Shown here piece by piece: positions 45,936 to 54,894 of a stretch of DNA of 64,000 nt. Location of the stretch: the NCBI RefSeq assembly GCF_002752355.1, contig NZ_MRAV01000014.1, positions 1 to 64,000 on the forward strand, in the 5' to 3' direction. How positions within the stretch are numbered: position 1 is the first letter of the stretch; each line of letters begins with the position of its first letter. The notes under the pieces are model-generated. The model saw only the letters and a program-made list of their open reading frames with translations, ran no database searches and had not been told where the DNA came from. Both the position numbers and the translations under genes were made by a program. Origin of the DNA: Leucobacter sp. OLIS6. GTDB lineage: Bacteria > Actinomycetota > Actinomycetes > Actinomycetales > Microbacteriaceae.

Positions 45936-47474
45936 ATGTCAACCGTCGTCTCCGAGCCCACTGAGATCGCACCGTCGCCCGCCGCAGTCCGCGCCGACGG
46001 CACGCCGCGCAGCTACGCGGTGCGCACCTTCGGCTGCCAGATGAACGTGCACGATTCCGAGCGTCTCTCCGGCTCGCTCGAGTCCGCGGGCTACGTGCGC
46101 AGCGACGGCGAAGACGCCGACGTGATCGTCATCAACACCTGCGCCGTCCGCGAGAACGCCGACAAGAAGCTCTACGGCACGCTCGGCGCCCTCGCCGGGG
46201 TCAAGCGTGAACGCGACGGCGGCATGCAGATCGCTGTCGGCGGCTGCCTCGCGCAGAAGGACCAGCACACTATCGTCGAGAAGGCCCCCTGGGTCGACGT
46301 CGTGTTCGGCACCCACAACATGGGATCCCTGCCCGCACTGCTCGAACGCGCCCGCCACAACGACGAAGCGCAGATCGAGATCCTCGAAGCCCTCGAGACC
46401 TTCCCCTCCACGCTCCCGACCAAGCGCGACTCCGCATCGAGCGGCTGGGTCTCCATCTCCGTCGGCTGCAACAACACCTGCACCTTCTGCATCGTGCCGA
46501 CTCTCCGCGGCAAAGAGAAGGACCGGCGGCCCGGCGACATCCTCGCCGAGGTGCAGGCGCTCGTCGACGACGGCGCCATCGAAGTCACCCTGCTCGGCCA
46601 GAACGTCAACACCTACGGCGTCGAATTCGGCGACCGGCAGGCCTTCGGCAAACTGCTCCGCGCCATGGGCGACATCGACGGGCTCGAACGGGTGCGCTTC
46701 ACGAGCCCGCACCCCGCCGCGTTCACCGACGACGTCATCGCCGCCATGGCCGAGACCCCGAACGTGATGCCGTCGCTGCACATGCCGCTCCAGTCGGGCA
46801 GCGACCGCGTGCTGAAAGCGATGCGCCGCTCCTACCGCAGCGCCAAGTTCCTCGGGATCCTCGAGCGCGTGCGCGAGCAGATCCCCGACGCGGCGATCAC
46901 CACCGACATCATCGTCGGCTTCCCCGGCGAGACCGAAGAGGACTTCGCCGAGACGCTGCGCGTCGTCGAAGCCTCGCGATTCTCCAGCGCCTTCACCTTC
47001 CAGTACTCGATCCGCCCCGGAACCCCCGCCGCCACCATGGAGGACCAGATCCCCAAGGCCGTCGTGCAGGAGCGCTATGAACGCCTCGTCGCGCTGCAGG
47101 AGCGGCTCTCGCTCGAGGAGAACGAAGCGCAGATCGGACGCCGCATCGACGTGCTCGTCTCCGTGGGCGAGGGCAAGAAGGACACCGCCACGCGGCGCCT
47201 GTCGGGCCGCGGCGAAGACAACCGCCTCGTGCATTTCGCTCTCCCGAAGGGCGCCGAGGAACCCCGCCCGGGCGACGTCGTCACCGTGGGCGTGACCGCG
47301 GCCGCGCCCCACTTCCTCATCGCCGACGACACCTCGGGCTACGCGGTGCGACGCACGCGTGCCGGTGACGCCTGGGACCGTCGCCAGGCCGAGAGCTGCG
47401 GTGTCGCCGCTCCGAGCTCCGCCGGCGCCGCCCGGCAGGTCGGCCTCGGCATCCCGACCATCCGGACCGCGTGA
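45936..47474 (+). CDS. miaB: tRNA-2-methylthio-N6-dimethylallyladenosine synthase
   Basis: 512 residues. The N-terminal UPF0004 domain starts at [16 protein letters not shown] with [13 protein letters not shown] and VGGCLAQK supplying the auxiliary cluster cysteines. The radical-SAM motif is [12 protein letters not shown] (CxxxCxxC). [36 protein letters not shown] and a C-terminal TRAM domain (about 410-470) follow. A 40-residue tail after the TRAM is not usual. It adds a methylthio group to i6A37 in tRNA, after MiaA, whose gene overlaps the stop (GTGA). Confidence 0.95.
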   Translation: MSTVVSEPTEIAPSPAAVRADGTPRSYAVRTFGCQMNVHDSERLSGSLESAGYVRSDGEDADVIVINTCAVRENADKKLYGTLGALAGVKRERDGGMQIAVGGCLAQKDQHTIVEKAPWVDVVFGTHNMGSLPALLERARHNDEAQIEILEALETFPSTLPTKRDSASSGWVSISVGCNNTCTFCIVPTLRGKEKDRRPGDILAEVQALVDDGAIEVTLLGQNVNTYGVEFGDRQAFGKLLRAMGDIDGLERVRFTSPHPAAFTDDVIAAMAETPNVMPSLHMPLQSGSDRVLKAMRRSYRSAKFLGILERVREQIPDAAITTDIIVGFPGETEEDFAETLRVVEASRFSSAFTFQYSIRPGTPAATMEDQIPKAVVQERYERLVALQERLSLEENEAQIGRRIDVLVSVGEGKKDTATRRLSGRGEDNRLVHFALPKGAEEPRPGDVVTVGVTAAAPHFLIADDTSGYAVRRTRAGDAWDRRQAESCGVAAPSSAGAARQVGLGIPTIRTA

Positions 47475-48412
47475 CCGACTCGCCCGCCCAGCCACGTCCG
47501 CGGATCTGGGCGGTCGTCGGCGCGACCGGCACCGGCAAGACCGCCCTCTCCCTCGACCTCGCCGAACGGCTCGGGGCCGCAGGCGCGCCCGCCGAGATCG
47601 TGAACGCCGACGCCATGCAGCTCTACCGCGGCATGGACATCGGCACGGCGAAGCTCCCCGAGGCCGAACGTCGGGGGATCCCGCATCACCTGTTCGACGC
47701 CGTCGAACCCCGCGACGAAGCGACCGTCGCCTGGTATCAGCCGACGGTCCGGCGCGCCATCGAGCAGGTGCTCGGACGCGGCCATCACGCGATCCTCGTC
47801 GGGGGATCCGGGCTCTACGTCTCGAGCGCGATCTTCGACTTCCGCTTCCCCCCACGGGACGATGCGCTGCGGGCCGAGCTCGAAGCGCGGCTCGAACGCG
47901 ACGGAGTCGGTCCGCTGCTGGAGGACCTGCGCGGGATCGCCCCTGCAGTCGCCGACGCCGTCGACGCCAGGAACCCGAGGCGGGTCGTCCGCGCGCTCGA
48001 GGTCGCGCGGCTCGGCGGCGATGCCCAGGTCGTGCTGCCGGACACCCCGGAGCTCTGGCGGCCCGAAGCGGGCGACGGCACCCGGATCATCGGCGTGCAC
48101 TGCGAACGCGCGGAGCTCGTCGAACGGCTCGACCACCGCGTGGAGCGGATGTGGGCGGACGGCCTCCTCGACGAGGTCCGCGCGCTGATCCCGAGGGGGA
48201 TCGAGCAGGGGAAGACGGCCGGTCGGGCGATCGGGTACGCCCAGGCGCTCGCGCAGATCGCGGGACGCGCGAGCGAAGCCGAGGCGATCGCCGAGACCCA
48301 AGCGCTGACCCGCCGCTACGCGCGGCGCCAGGTCAGCTGGTTCAAGCGGTATCCGGGGATCGAATGGCTCGATCGGCCCGAGGTCGGCCGGATCACGGGC
48401 CCGGCGGGCTGA
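47471..48412 (+). CDS. miaA: tRNA dimethylallyltransferase
   Basis: 313 residues from GTG 47471 in the miaB stop. The P-loop is [12 protein letters not shown] near residues 13-24. [18 protein letters not shown] carries the catalytic Asp and the DMAPP-binding signature, and RRVVRALEV with [20 protein letters not shown] closes the tRNA-binding side. It transfers a dimethylallyl group to A37 of tRNAs, the substrate for MiaB. The two are translated together. dapF follows after two intervening genes rather than directly. Confidence 0.95.
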   Translation: MTDSPAQPRPRIWAVVGATGTGKTALSLDLAERLGAAGAPAEIVNADAMQLYRGMDIGTAKLPEAERRGIPHHLFDAVEPRDEATVAWYQPTVRRAIEQVLGRGHHAILVGGSGLYVSSAIFDFRFPPRDDALRAELEARLERDGVGPLLEDLRGIAPAVADAVDARNPRRVVRALEVARLGGDAQVVLPDTPELWRPEAGDGTRIIGVHCERAELVERLDHRVERMWADGLLDEVRALIPRGIEQGKTAGRAIGYAQALAQIAGRASEAEAIAETQALTRRYARRQVSWFKRYPGIEWLDRPEVGRITGPAG

Positions 48413-48473
48413 TCCCGGCATCCTCCGACCCCTCGCGGCGCAGCGCGGCCCGACCCGCTGCTATCGTTCCCGC

Positions 48474-48905
48474 ATGGACGAGCGCATTCGAACCTTCGCC
48501 GAACCCGATACTGAGACGGTCGTCGCGCTCTGGGAGGCCTGCGAACTGACCCGCCCGTGGAACGACCCGCGCGCCGACATCGCGCGGAAGGCCGCGGTGC
48601 AGCCAGAGCTGTTCCTCGTCGCCGAGCATCACGCATCGGGGCGCATCGTCGGATCGGTCATGGCGGGCTACGACGGGCACCGCGGCTGGCTCTACTACCT
48701 GGCGACGGATCCGGCCCACCGCGGGCGGGGGATCGCCCGCGCGCTGGTGGCGGAGGCCGAACGGCGGCTCGGAGCCATGGGCTGCCCGAAGGTGCAGCTC
48801 ATGGTGCGCGTCGGGAACGACCGCGTGCTCGGGTTCTACGACGCGCTCGGCTACGGGACCGACGACGTCCTGGTGCGCAGCCGGAGACTGATCGCGGACT
48901 CCTGA
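48474..48905 (+). CDS. GNAT-family N-acetyltransferase
   Basis: 143 residues, a single GNAT domain close to the YpeA type. The acetyl-CoA loop is ATDPAHRGRGIARALVAEAERRLGAMG with the R/Q-x-x-G-x-G/A pattern RGRGIA, and the end has FYDALGYGTDDVLV, the usual strand after the substrate pocket. WLYYLATDPAH is typical of this branch. TATCGT lies 6 nt before ATG 48474. Substrate unknown; it could modify a protein or small amine. Convergent with the deaminase gene. Confidence 0.85.
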   Translation: MDERIRTFAEPDTETVVALWEACELTRPWNDPRADIARKAAVQPELFLVAEHHASGRIVGSVMAGYDGHRGWLYYLATDPAHRGRGIARALVAEAERRLGAMGCPKVQLMVRVGNDRVLGFYDALGYGTDDVLVRSRRLIADS

Positions 48906-48969
48906 GCGCGGAGCCCGCCGAAGCCCGACGGCTCGGTCACGGGGCGATCAGCGGTTGAACCGGGGCCGA

Positions 48970-49473
48970 TCAGAGCTCGATCCCGAACCTGCGCGCGTGC
49001 AACGCGCGGACCTCGTCGGCGAGTTCGGGAGCCGGACCTGCGACGGGCACGCCGGGAGCCACGGATCGGATCGGCAGCAGCGCGATGGGGGCCGGAGGGA
49101 TCCGCCACTCGGCCGACCAAGCGGCGTACTGCTCGGTGCTCGTCGCGTAGACGATCTTGCCGAGCCCGACCCAGGCGTGCGCGGCCGAGCACATCGCGCA
49201 GTGCTCGCCCGAGGTGTAGGTCACGCTCGCGGACCGTTCCTCGGGGGTGAGGTGCTCGGCGGCCCACCGGGCGATCTCGAACTCGGGGTGCCGGGTGGCG
49301 TCGCCGTGCTTCACCCGGTTCCGATCCTCGAACCGCACGGTTCCCGCGGGATCGACGAGCAGCGAGCCGAAGGGCTCGTCGCCGTCCTCGAGCGCCTCTC
49401 GGGCGAGTTCCACGCAGCGTCGCAGGTGCACGAGATCTTCGGGCGTCAGCGCGTCCGAGATGGAGCCGGTCAT
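48970..49473 (-). CDS. Nucleoside/cytidine deaminase-family zinc enzyme
   Basis: 167 residues. The zinc-site pattern is present in variant form: HPEFE (His ligand and catalytic Glu) and GEHCAMCSAAH (CxxC ligands). Usual members have HAE and PCxxC, so His in place of Pro before the first Cys and Pro in HPE are deviations. DGDEPFGSLLVDPAGTV and RNRVKHGDATRHPE match the guanine-deaminase-like branch, which converts guanine or other purines; the exact substrate is not assigned. Divergent from dapF, sharing 62 bp of promoter space. Confidence 0.82.
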   Translation of the reverse strand: MTGSISDALTPEDLVHLRRCVELAREALEDGDEPFGSLLVDPAGTVRFEDRNRVKHGDATRHPEFEIARWAAEHLTPEERSASVTYTSGEHCAMCSAAHAWVGLGKIVYATSTEQYAAWSAEWRIPPAPIALLPIRSVAPGVPVAGPAPELADEVRALHARRFGIEL

Positions 49474-49523
49474 GCCGTCACGCTAGCACTGCGCGCATCG
49501 ATCCGACACGCAGGAGCCGGCCC

Positions 49524-49529
49524 TAGACT
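49524..49529 (+). promoter_or_regulatory. -10 box TAGACT of dapF
   Basis: TAGACT ends 6 nt before ATG 49536; probable leaderless transcript. Confidence 0.6.
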
Positions 49530-49535
49530 GGGACC

Positions 49536-50417
49536 ATGACGACCCTCGCGTTCACCAAGGGCCACGGCACGGGCAACGACTTCGTGCTCTTCACCGATCC
49601 CGAGGGGGCGTCGCCCCTCACCCCCGAGCAGATCGTCGCGATCTGCGATCGGCGCTTCGGGATCGGTGCCGACGGCGTGATCCGAGCCGTGCGATCCCGT
49701 GCGATCCCCGAGGGAGCCGCGATCCTCGCCGAGGAGCCCGAGGCCGAGTGGTTCATGGACTACTGGAACGCCGACGGGACCCCGGCCGAGATGTGCGGCA
49801 ACGGGATCCGGGTCTACGCCCATTACCTCATCGCCGAGGGGCTCGTCGCCCCCGAGCGGCGCGATACGCTGCCGATCGGCACGCGCGCGGGGGTCAAGGA
49901 CGTGCTCGCCGGGGTCTCGGGCTACACGGTGGATCTCGGCCGTTGGCGACTCGCCCCCGAGCGGCTGGTCGCGGCCAGCGGGCTGGACGTCGCGCGGCCC
50001 GGACTCGGCATCGATCTCGGGAACCCGCACGTCGTGGTCGCCCTCGCGAACGGCGAGGAGCTCGACGGGCTCGACCTCGCCAAGATCCCCGCGCTCGATC
50101 CGCTGCCCGAATCCGGGGCCAACGTCGAGTTCGTCGTGCCCGAGGACCCACTGCTCAAGAACGGTGTCGCGCACATCCGCATGCGCGTGCACGAGCGCGG
50201 AGTGGGCGAGACGCTGTCCTGCGGGACCGGGACCGCGGCCGCGGCGCTCGCGTTCCGGCACTGGGGCGGCGAGGGGATGCCGAACCACTGGAGCGTGGAG
50301 GTGCCGGGCGGACGCCTCGCCGTGCGCATGTTCCCGACCGAGGAGGGCGAGCACGTCTCGCTCAGCGGGCCGGCCGAACTGGTCTACCGCGGTGAGGTCG
50401 ACCTCTCGACGCTGTAG
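49536..50417 (+). CDS. dapF: Diaminopimelate epimerase
   Basis: 293 residues. The two active-site cysteines are in [10 protein letters not shown] and [13 protein letters not shown]. The N-terminal [19 protein letters not shown] and the middle DLGNPHVVV match the family. It interconverts LL- and meso-diaminopimelate, in line with dapA and dapB in this window. In Leucobacter-type walls the final diamino acid may differ, so lysine supply is an alternative role. A strong bidirectional terminator follows. Confidence 0.95.
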   Translation: MTTLAFTKGHGTGNDFVLFTDPEGASPLTPEQIVAICDRRFGIGADGVIRAVRSRAIPEGAAILAEEPEAEWFMDYWNADGTPAEMCGNGIRVYAHYLIAEGLVAPERRDTLPIGTRAGVKDVLAGVSGYTVDLGRWRLAPERLVAASGLDVARPGLGIDLGNPHVVVALANGEELDGLDLAKIPALDPLPESGANVEFVVPEDPLLKNGVAHIRMRVHERGVGETLSCGTGTAAAALAFRHWGGEGMPNHWSVEVPGGRLAVRMFPTEEGEHVSLSGPAELVYRGEVDLSTL

Positions 50418-50444
50418 CGGATCTCGCCCGCCCCGGCTGAAACG

Positions 50445-50486
50445 CGAGAGCGGCGGATCGCCCCGAAGGGTGATCCGCCGCTCTCG
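50445..50486. terminator. Bidirectional terminator between dapF and a DUF4190 gene
   Basis: CGAGAGCGGCGGATC (50445-50459) and GATCCGCCGCTCTCG (50472-50486): a perfect 15-bp stem between two convergent genes. Confidence 0.88.
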
Positions 50487-50500
50487 TGTCTTGGGGACGA

Positions 50501-51409
50501 CTACATGCAGTCCACGTAGTCCGAGGCCACGGCCGAGGTGAGTTCGGACTGCAGCTCGCTGACCTTCGAGGTGTCGACGTTCGCCGGGTTCGCGAGGAGG
50601 TCGGCCATCTGCTGGTAGATCGCCTTGTGATCCCCGGTCGCGGCCGAGGCGAGCTCCTTGTACGCATCGATCAGGGCCTGGGGTGCCGCGCCGGCGCTCG
50701 GATCGATGTTCAGGCTCTCCTTCTCGACCTTGTCCAGTGCGGTGCAGAACGCGGAGGAGGCCTTGGTGCCGTCCGAGGACTCGCTCGGCGTCGACTCGGT
50801 GGTCTCGGTCGGCGCGATGCTGGTCTGGCTGTCCTCGTACTGCTTCTGCGCCTCGGACGCCGCGGTGCCGACGATGGCCGCACCGGTGACGAGGGTCACG
50901 ATGATGACGATCGTCGCAATGATGCCGGTGGCGACGCTGACGTAGCCGATGATCGTGCCGGCGAGCGCGAAGCCGCGTCCTCGGCTGCCGTCGCGCTTGA
51001 TCTGCTTCAGCGCGATGTGGCCGCAGATCACGCCGACGAGGCCGACGAAGAACGACCCGATGAACGAGACCAGCGCGAGCGGGTTCATGGGAGCCTGGGG
51101 TGCGGGGACCTGGGCGCCGGGCTGCTGCTGGTACGGGGGCACCGGGGCGCCGGGACCCTGCGGCGGGACCGGTGCGCCGGCGACCGGAGCGGGCTGCGGG
51201 GCGGGAACCGGCGGCGGCACCGGCGCGCCCGCGACGGGCGCGGTCTGCGGCAACCGCACGGTCGGCTGCTCCGAGGCGACCGGGGGCACCGGGGGAGCAA
51301 CGGGGGCGCTCGGGGCCTCCGAAGCGGGCGGCGCGGGGATCTGGGGCGCCTGAGGCTGGACGGGAGGCTGGTTCTGAGCCTGGTTCTCGGGCTGCTCGGG
51401 GGTCGTCAC
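50501..51409 (-). CDS. DUF4190 membrane protein with Pro/Gln-rich N-terminus (first paralogue)
   Basis: 302 residues from GTG 51409, preceded by GGAAGAG; an in-frame upstream ATG at 51505 reads through basic, unprotein-like sequence and is rejected. Residues 1-150 are a disordered Pro/Gln/Val/Ala tract. The DUF4190 core follows: NPLALVSFIGSFFVGLVGVICGHIALKQIKRDGSRGRGFALAGTIIGY (read in parts), two transmembrane helices. A 25-residue hydrophobic segment leads to an outside domain of about 95 residues with FCTALDKVEKESLN and a terminal DCM. The function is unknown. It resembles the gene at 51647-52348 throughout. Confidence 0.82.
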   Translation of the reverse strand: MTTPEQPENQAQNQPPVQPQAPQIPAPPASEAPSAPVAPPVPPVASEQPTVRLPQTAPVAGAPVPPPVPAPQPAPVAGAPVPPQGPGAPVPPYQQQPGAQVPAPQAPMNPLALVSFIGSFFVGLVGVICGHIALKQIKRDGSRGRGFALAGTIIGYVSVATGIIATIVIIVTLVTGAAIVGTAASEAQKQYEDSQTSIAPTETTESTPSESSDGTKASSAFCTALDKVEKESLNIDPSAGAAPQALIDAYKELASAATGDHKAIYQQMADLLANPANVDTSKVSELQSELTSAVASDYVDCM

Positions 51410-51587
51410 GATGCGATCTCTTCCGGGTCTGAGGGGGCGCCCGACGGGCGCGGATTTCGTTGGCGGGGAAAAAGAGAACACACCGGTTCGGCCCTGTCCC
51501 CGCAATGAGTGTATGCGGAGGATTCCCCTTCGCGCATCCGAGAGGAAAGCAGAACGAATATCGTGCGTGAAATGCGTCGGAAAGAAG

Positions 51588-51613
51588 CTTGCCCATTCAA
51601 TTGAATAGGCAAG
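51588..51613. repeat. 26-bp near-perfect AT-rich palindrome
   Basis: CTTGCC-c-ATTCAATTGAAT-a-GGCAAG; only one mismatched pair. It may be an operator for the DUF4190 gene to its left or a second hairpin after the gene to its right. Confidence 0.7.
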
Positions 51614-51618
51614 AAGAA

Positions 51619-51636
51619 GCGCTTTGCGGAAAGCGC
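51619..51636 (-). terminator. Terminator of the right-hand DUF4190 gene
   Basis: On the minus strand GCGCTTT-ccgc-AAAGCGC is a 7-bp stem followed by TTCTTCTT, 10 nt after the stop at 51647. Confidence 0.75.
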
Positions 51637-51646
51637 GCGCGGCGGG

Positions 51647-52348
51647 TCACCAGCAGTCGGCGCCGTCCTCCGTGAGCGCGTTGTCGGCGTCCGCCTGGAG
51701 CTGCTGCTTCTCGGTCGCGGTGAGCTTCGAGGTCCCGGACAGCATCGCGATGTAGTCGGTGTAGAGCTTCTGGTGGGTCTCGGGCGCGATCTCGGCGACC
51801 TTCTTGACCGAGTCGATCAGCGTCTGCGGCGCGGGCTCGCCGATCACGTACGCGTCGACCTCGTCCCAGTAGGTGCTGAGCGCGTCGCACAGGGGCTGGT
51901 CCGCCGGGCTCGGCGTCACCGACTCCTCGCTGTACGGGGCGGAGCCGCCCTCGTCGTGCAGGCCGGTGCCGGCGCTGCCCGCGGCAACCCCGATCGCACC
52001 GATCGCGAAAATGCCGAAGAGGATCAGGAACCCGACCGCGATCAGCTCGAGCGCGAGCGTCACGTAGCCGATGATGGTGCCCGCGAGCGCGAATCCGTGC
52101 CCGCGTTCGCCGCTGCGTTTGATCTGCTTCAGCGCGATGTGGCCGCAGATAATGCCGACGAGGCCGACGAAGAACGACCCGATGAACGAGACGAGCGAGA
52201 GCGCGTTGAGAGGTGCCTCGGGCTGCGGCTGGAACGGGGGCTGCGCGGGCCCGGGGTACGGGGGCTGCTGCTCGGAGAGGGGGACGCTCGTCGTCGCGTC
52301 CGGGAGCCCGGTCTGGTTGGGATCCTGCGGCGGGAACAGGTTCGACAT
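51647..52348 (-). CDS. DUF4190 membrane protein (second paralogue)
   Basis: 233 residues from ATG 52348. A short Pro/Gln-rich start (1-50) is followed by NALSLVSFIGSFFVGLVGIICGHIALKQIKRSGERGHGFALAGTIIGY (read in parts), nearly identical to its neighbour, then one more hydrophobic segment (ALELIAVGFLILFGIFAIGAIG). The outside domain ends with a Cys-Trp and contains LCDALSTYWDEVD and PQTLIDSVKKVAEIAP, parallel to the neighbour's CTALDKVEKE and PQALIDAYKELA. This is a tandem duplication with a diverged N-terminal tract. No named role. Confidence 0.82.
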   Translation of the reverse strand: MSNLFPPQDPNQTGLPDATTSVPLSEQQPPYPGPAQPPFQPQPEAPLNALSLVSFIGSFFVGLVGIICGHIALKQIKRSGERGHGFALAGTIIGYVTLALELIAVGFLILFGIFAIGAIGVAAGSAGTGLHDEGGSAPYSEESVTPSPADQPLCDALSTYWDEVDAYVIGEPAPQTLIDSVKKVAEIAPETHQKLYTDYIAMLSGTSKLTATEKQQLQADADNALTEDGADCW

Positions 52349-52456
52349 CGTCTGTCCTTCGAGTTGCGGCCCCGGCGACTTCCGGGCGCTCGGGATCAGT
52401 CTAGGAGTGCGGGCGGTACGGCGCTCTCAGGGAACGCGGAGTGCGGATTCCAGGGG

Positions 52457-53071
52457 TCAGTCGCGCTGCGCGCGGATCACATGGAATCCCTTGTCGCGCG
52501 CCATGCGATCCACCGAGAGCTCGGGGAACGTCCCGCCGATCCAGCGCTGCAGGGAGTCGGCTCCGAGATGCTTCGCGACGACCAGGTAGGCGGTGCCGCC
52601 CGGCGCGAGGCGCGGCAGCCAGGTGCCGAGGATCTCGTGCAGTGCGGCCTTGCCGACGCGGATGGGCGGGTTCGAACGGATCTCGTCGAAGCGGAGATCG
52701 TCCGGCACCTCCTCGGGGGAGGCGATGCGCACGGTGCCGAGGTCGAGCGCGCGCGCGTTCTCCGCCGCGAGCGCGCGCGCCCGCTCGTTGATGTCGATGC
52801 CCCAGACCTCCGCGTCGAGACCCGATCCTGCGGAGGAGAGCGCCGCATCGAGCGCGATGGGACCCCAACCGCATCCGATGTCGAGCACGCAGCCGGCGGG
52901 CGGGGAATCGGCGAGGGCGCGCAGCAGCACCTCGGTGCCGCGATCCAGGTGCTCGGGGCTGAACACGCCGCCGGCGGTCCGCACCGTCCGCTCCGCGCCG
53001 CCGAGCATCGCACGGATCTCGCGGGGGCGCAGGTCGCTGTCGGGGGACTCGCTGAAGTAGTGGCCGCTCAT
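52457..53071 (-). CDS. Class I SAM-dependent methyltransferase, RsmC/RlmG-type
   Basis: 204 residues. The SAM-binding motif I is VLDIGCGWGPIALDAAL, the catalytic IRSNPPIRVGK provides NPPI, typical of N2-guanine methyltransferases of rRNA. It is a single-domain version: the N-terminal pseudo-domain of E. coli RsmC is absent. RTAGGVFSPEHLDRGTEVLL before motif I matches the compact actinobacterial form. Target base not assigned. ATG 53071 is divergent from hflX with 131 bp between. Confidence 0.85.
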   Translation of the reverse strand: MSGHYFSESPDSDLRPREIRAMLGGAERTVRTAGGVFSPEHLDRGTEVLLRALADSPPAGCVLDIGCGWGPIALDAALSSAGSGLDAEVWGIDINERARALAAENARALDLGTVRIASPEEVPDDLRFDEIRSNPPIRVGKAALHEILGTWLPRLAPGGTAYLVVAKHLGADSLQRWIGGTFPELSVDRMARDKGFHVIRAQRD

Positions 53072-53187
53072 GCCCGGGACGCTCGCTGAAGGGGAAGTGC
53101 CATGGCCGAGAGCCTACCGGCACGCCCGCACGCCCCGGCCGCGGACGCTCTCGGCGAACGGGCCTGGTCGGGCGGCCGGGCGCGCCG

Positions 53188-53193
53188 TAGACT
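53188..53193 (+). promoter_or_regulatory. -10 box TAGACT of hflX
   Basis: TAGACT ends 9 nt before ATG 53203, a slightly longer gap than in the other leaderless candidates. Confidence 0.5.
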
Positions 53194-53202
53194 GGTGCCC
53201 GC

Positions 53203-54759
53203 ATGACGAAACGCATTTCTGAGGATCCGGGCACCGACGTCACCGATCCCATCGAACGAATCCTGGCTCGCGCGAGCGGCTCCGGCTCCACCGGAGCGAC
53301 GGTGATCCGCGACGGCGCTGTCGAGAACCTGACGGGCGGCGCGCAGGCGCTGGGCGACGAAGCGCACGATCAGCTCTCCGCCGACATCGACGCGATCCGA
53401 CTGGAACGCGAGCAGCGAGCGTCGCTGCGCCGGGTTCCCGGGCTCTCGACCGAGCTCGAGGACGTCACCGAGGTCGAGTACCGCCAGTTGCGGCTCGAGA
53501 ACGTCGTGCTCATCGGGGTGTACCCGCAGGGCAGCCTCGACGACGCCGAGAACTCGCTGCGCGAGCTCGCCGCGCTCGCCGAGACGGCGGGGGCGAACGT
53601 GCTCGACGGCCTGCTGCAGCGGCGCCCGCACCCGGACAAGAGCACCTACCTCGGCAAGGGCAAGGCGCACGAGCTCGCCGAGCTCGTCGCGAGCGTCGGA
53701 GCCGACACCGTGGTGGCCGACACCGAACTCGCGCCCAGCCAGCGGCGCGCGCTCGAGGACGTCGTGAAGGTCAAGGTGATCGACCGCACCGCGGTGATCC
53801 TCGACATCTTCAGTCAGCACGCCAAGAGCCGCGAGGGCAAGGCGCAGGTCGAACTCGCGCAGCTCGAGTACCTGCTGCCACGCCTGCGCGGCTGGGGCGA
53901 ATCCATGTCGCGCCAGGCCGGTGGCCAGGTCGGATCGGGCGGTGCGGGCATGGGATCGCGCGGCCCCGGCGAGACCAAGATGGAACTCGACCGGCGCAAG
54001 ATCCACACCCGCATGGCGAAGCTGCGCAAGCAGATCGCGGGCTTCGCGCCCGCGCGCGAGGCCAAGCGCGCCAACCGCAAGCGCGGCGAGGTACCGTCGG
54101 TCGCGATCGCCGGGTACACGAACGCCGGCAAGTCGAGCCTGCTGAACCGCCTGACCGGCAGCGCCGCGCTCGTGCAGAACCAGCTGTTCGCGACGCTCGA
54201 TACCACGGTGCGCCATGCCGAGACCTCCGACGGCCGCACCTTCACCTACAGCGATACTGTCGGCTTCGTGCGCAACCTGCCGCACCAGCTCGTCGAGGCG
54301 TTCCGCTCCACCTTCGAGGAGGTCGGCGACGCGGACGTCGTGCTGCACATCGTCGACGGCTCCCACCCAGATCCCGAGTCGCAGCTGCGCACCGTGCGCG
54401 ACGTGATCGCGGAGGTCGACGCCCAGGGCATCCCCGAGATCGTGGTGTTCAACAAGTCCGACCTCATCGACGACGCCCAGCGGCTCGTGCTGCACGGCCT
54501 CGCGCCCGACGCGGTGTTCGCGTCCGCGCGAACGGGCGAGGGCATCGAGGAACTGCGTGCGCGCATCGACGCGGCCCTGCCGGTCCCGGACCGCGAGGTC
54601 GACGTCGTGATCCCCTACGACCGGGGCGACCTGGTCGCGGAGCTGCACGAGCGCAACCGCGTGCTCGAGACCGAGTACGTCGAGAGCGGGACTCGCGTGC
54701 GTGCCTTCGTGACGGGCGAGACCGTGGCGAAACTGGAGCCGTTCCTGCGCGCCGGATAG
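53203..54759 (+). CDS. hflX: GTPase HflX
   Basis: 518 residues. The N-terminal HflX domain has KSTYLGKGKAHELAELV and DTVVADTELAPSQRRALED. A coiled linker with the Gly-rich MSRQAGGQVGSGGAGMGSRGPGETK loop precedes the G domain: G1 GYTNAGKSSLLNRLTG near residue 305, G3 DTVGFVRNLP, G4 NKSD, and SARTGEGIEEL. It splits stalled or hibernating ribosomes after stress. The N-terminal 75 residues vary between species. Downstream is the metE control region. Confidence 0.95.
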   Translation: MTKRISEDPGTDVTDPIERILARASGSGSTGATVIRDGAVENLTGGAQALGDEAHDQLSADIDAIRLEREQRASLRRVPGLSTELEDVTEVEYRQLRLENVVLIGVYPQGSLDDAENSLRELAALAETAGANVLDGLLQRRPHPDKSTYLGKGKAHELAELVASVGADTVVADTELAPSQRRALEDVVKVKVIDRTAVILDIFSQHAKSREGKAQVELAQLEYLLPRLRGWGESMSRQAGGQVGSGGAGMGSRGPGETKMELDRRKIHTRMAKLRKQIAGFAPAREAKRANRKRGEVPSVAIAGYTNAGKSSLLNRLTGSAALVQNQLFATLDTTVRHAETSDGRTFTYSDTVGFVRNLPHQLVEAFRSTFEEVGDADVVLHIVDGSHPDPESQLRTVRDVIAEVDAQGIPEIVVFNKSDLIDDAQRLVLHGLAPDAVFASARTGEGIEELRARIDAALPVPDREVDVVIPYDRGDLVAELHERNRVLETEYVESGTRVRAFVTGETVAKLEPFLRAG

Positions 54760-54789
54760 CGGATCGGAGGGGCCCTCCGCCGACCCTGC

Positions 54790-54817
54790 GGTAACACTGG
54801 GAAACCGGGTAATACTG
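54790..54817 (+). promoter_or_regulatory. Direct repeats upstream of metE
   Basis: GGTAACACTG (54790-54799) and GGTAATACTG (54808-54817) differ in one base and are 18 bp apart. They lie about 80 bp before ATG 54895, a likely activator or repressor site. No riboswitch structure (SAM or cobalamin) was recognised. Confidence 0.45.
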
Positions 54818-54894
54818 CGACACGAACCTGCCGCTCGCAGACGCCGCTGGCTAGCGTGAAGTTGATCCAGTCATCTCACGCGAAGGACACTCCA

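Larger units (their letters stand above)
51410..51646. other. Spacer between the two DUF4190 genes
   Basis: 237 bp of lower GC than its surroundings, holding the terminator of the upstream (right-hand) gene, a 26-bp palindrome, and the promoter of the left-hand gene. No further gene is seen. Confidence 0.55.

Noticed and set aside
54760-54894. SAM or cobalamin riboswitch before metE
   Set aside because: Only 135 bp with no B12-box or SAM-I core; the repeats look like protein sites.
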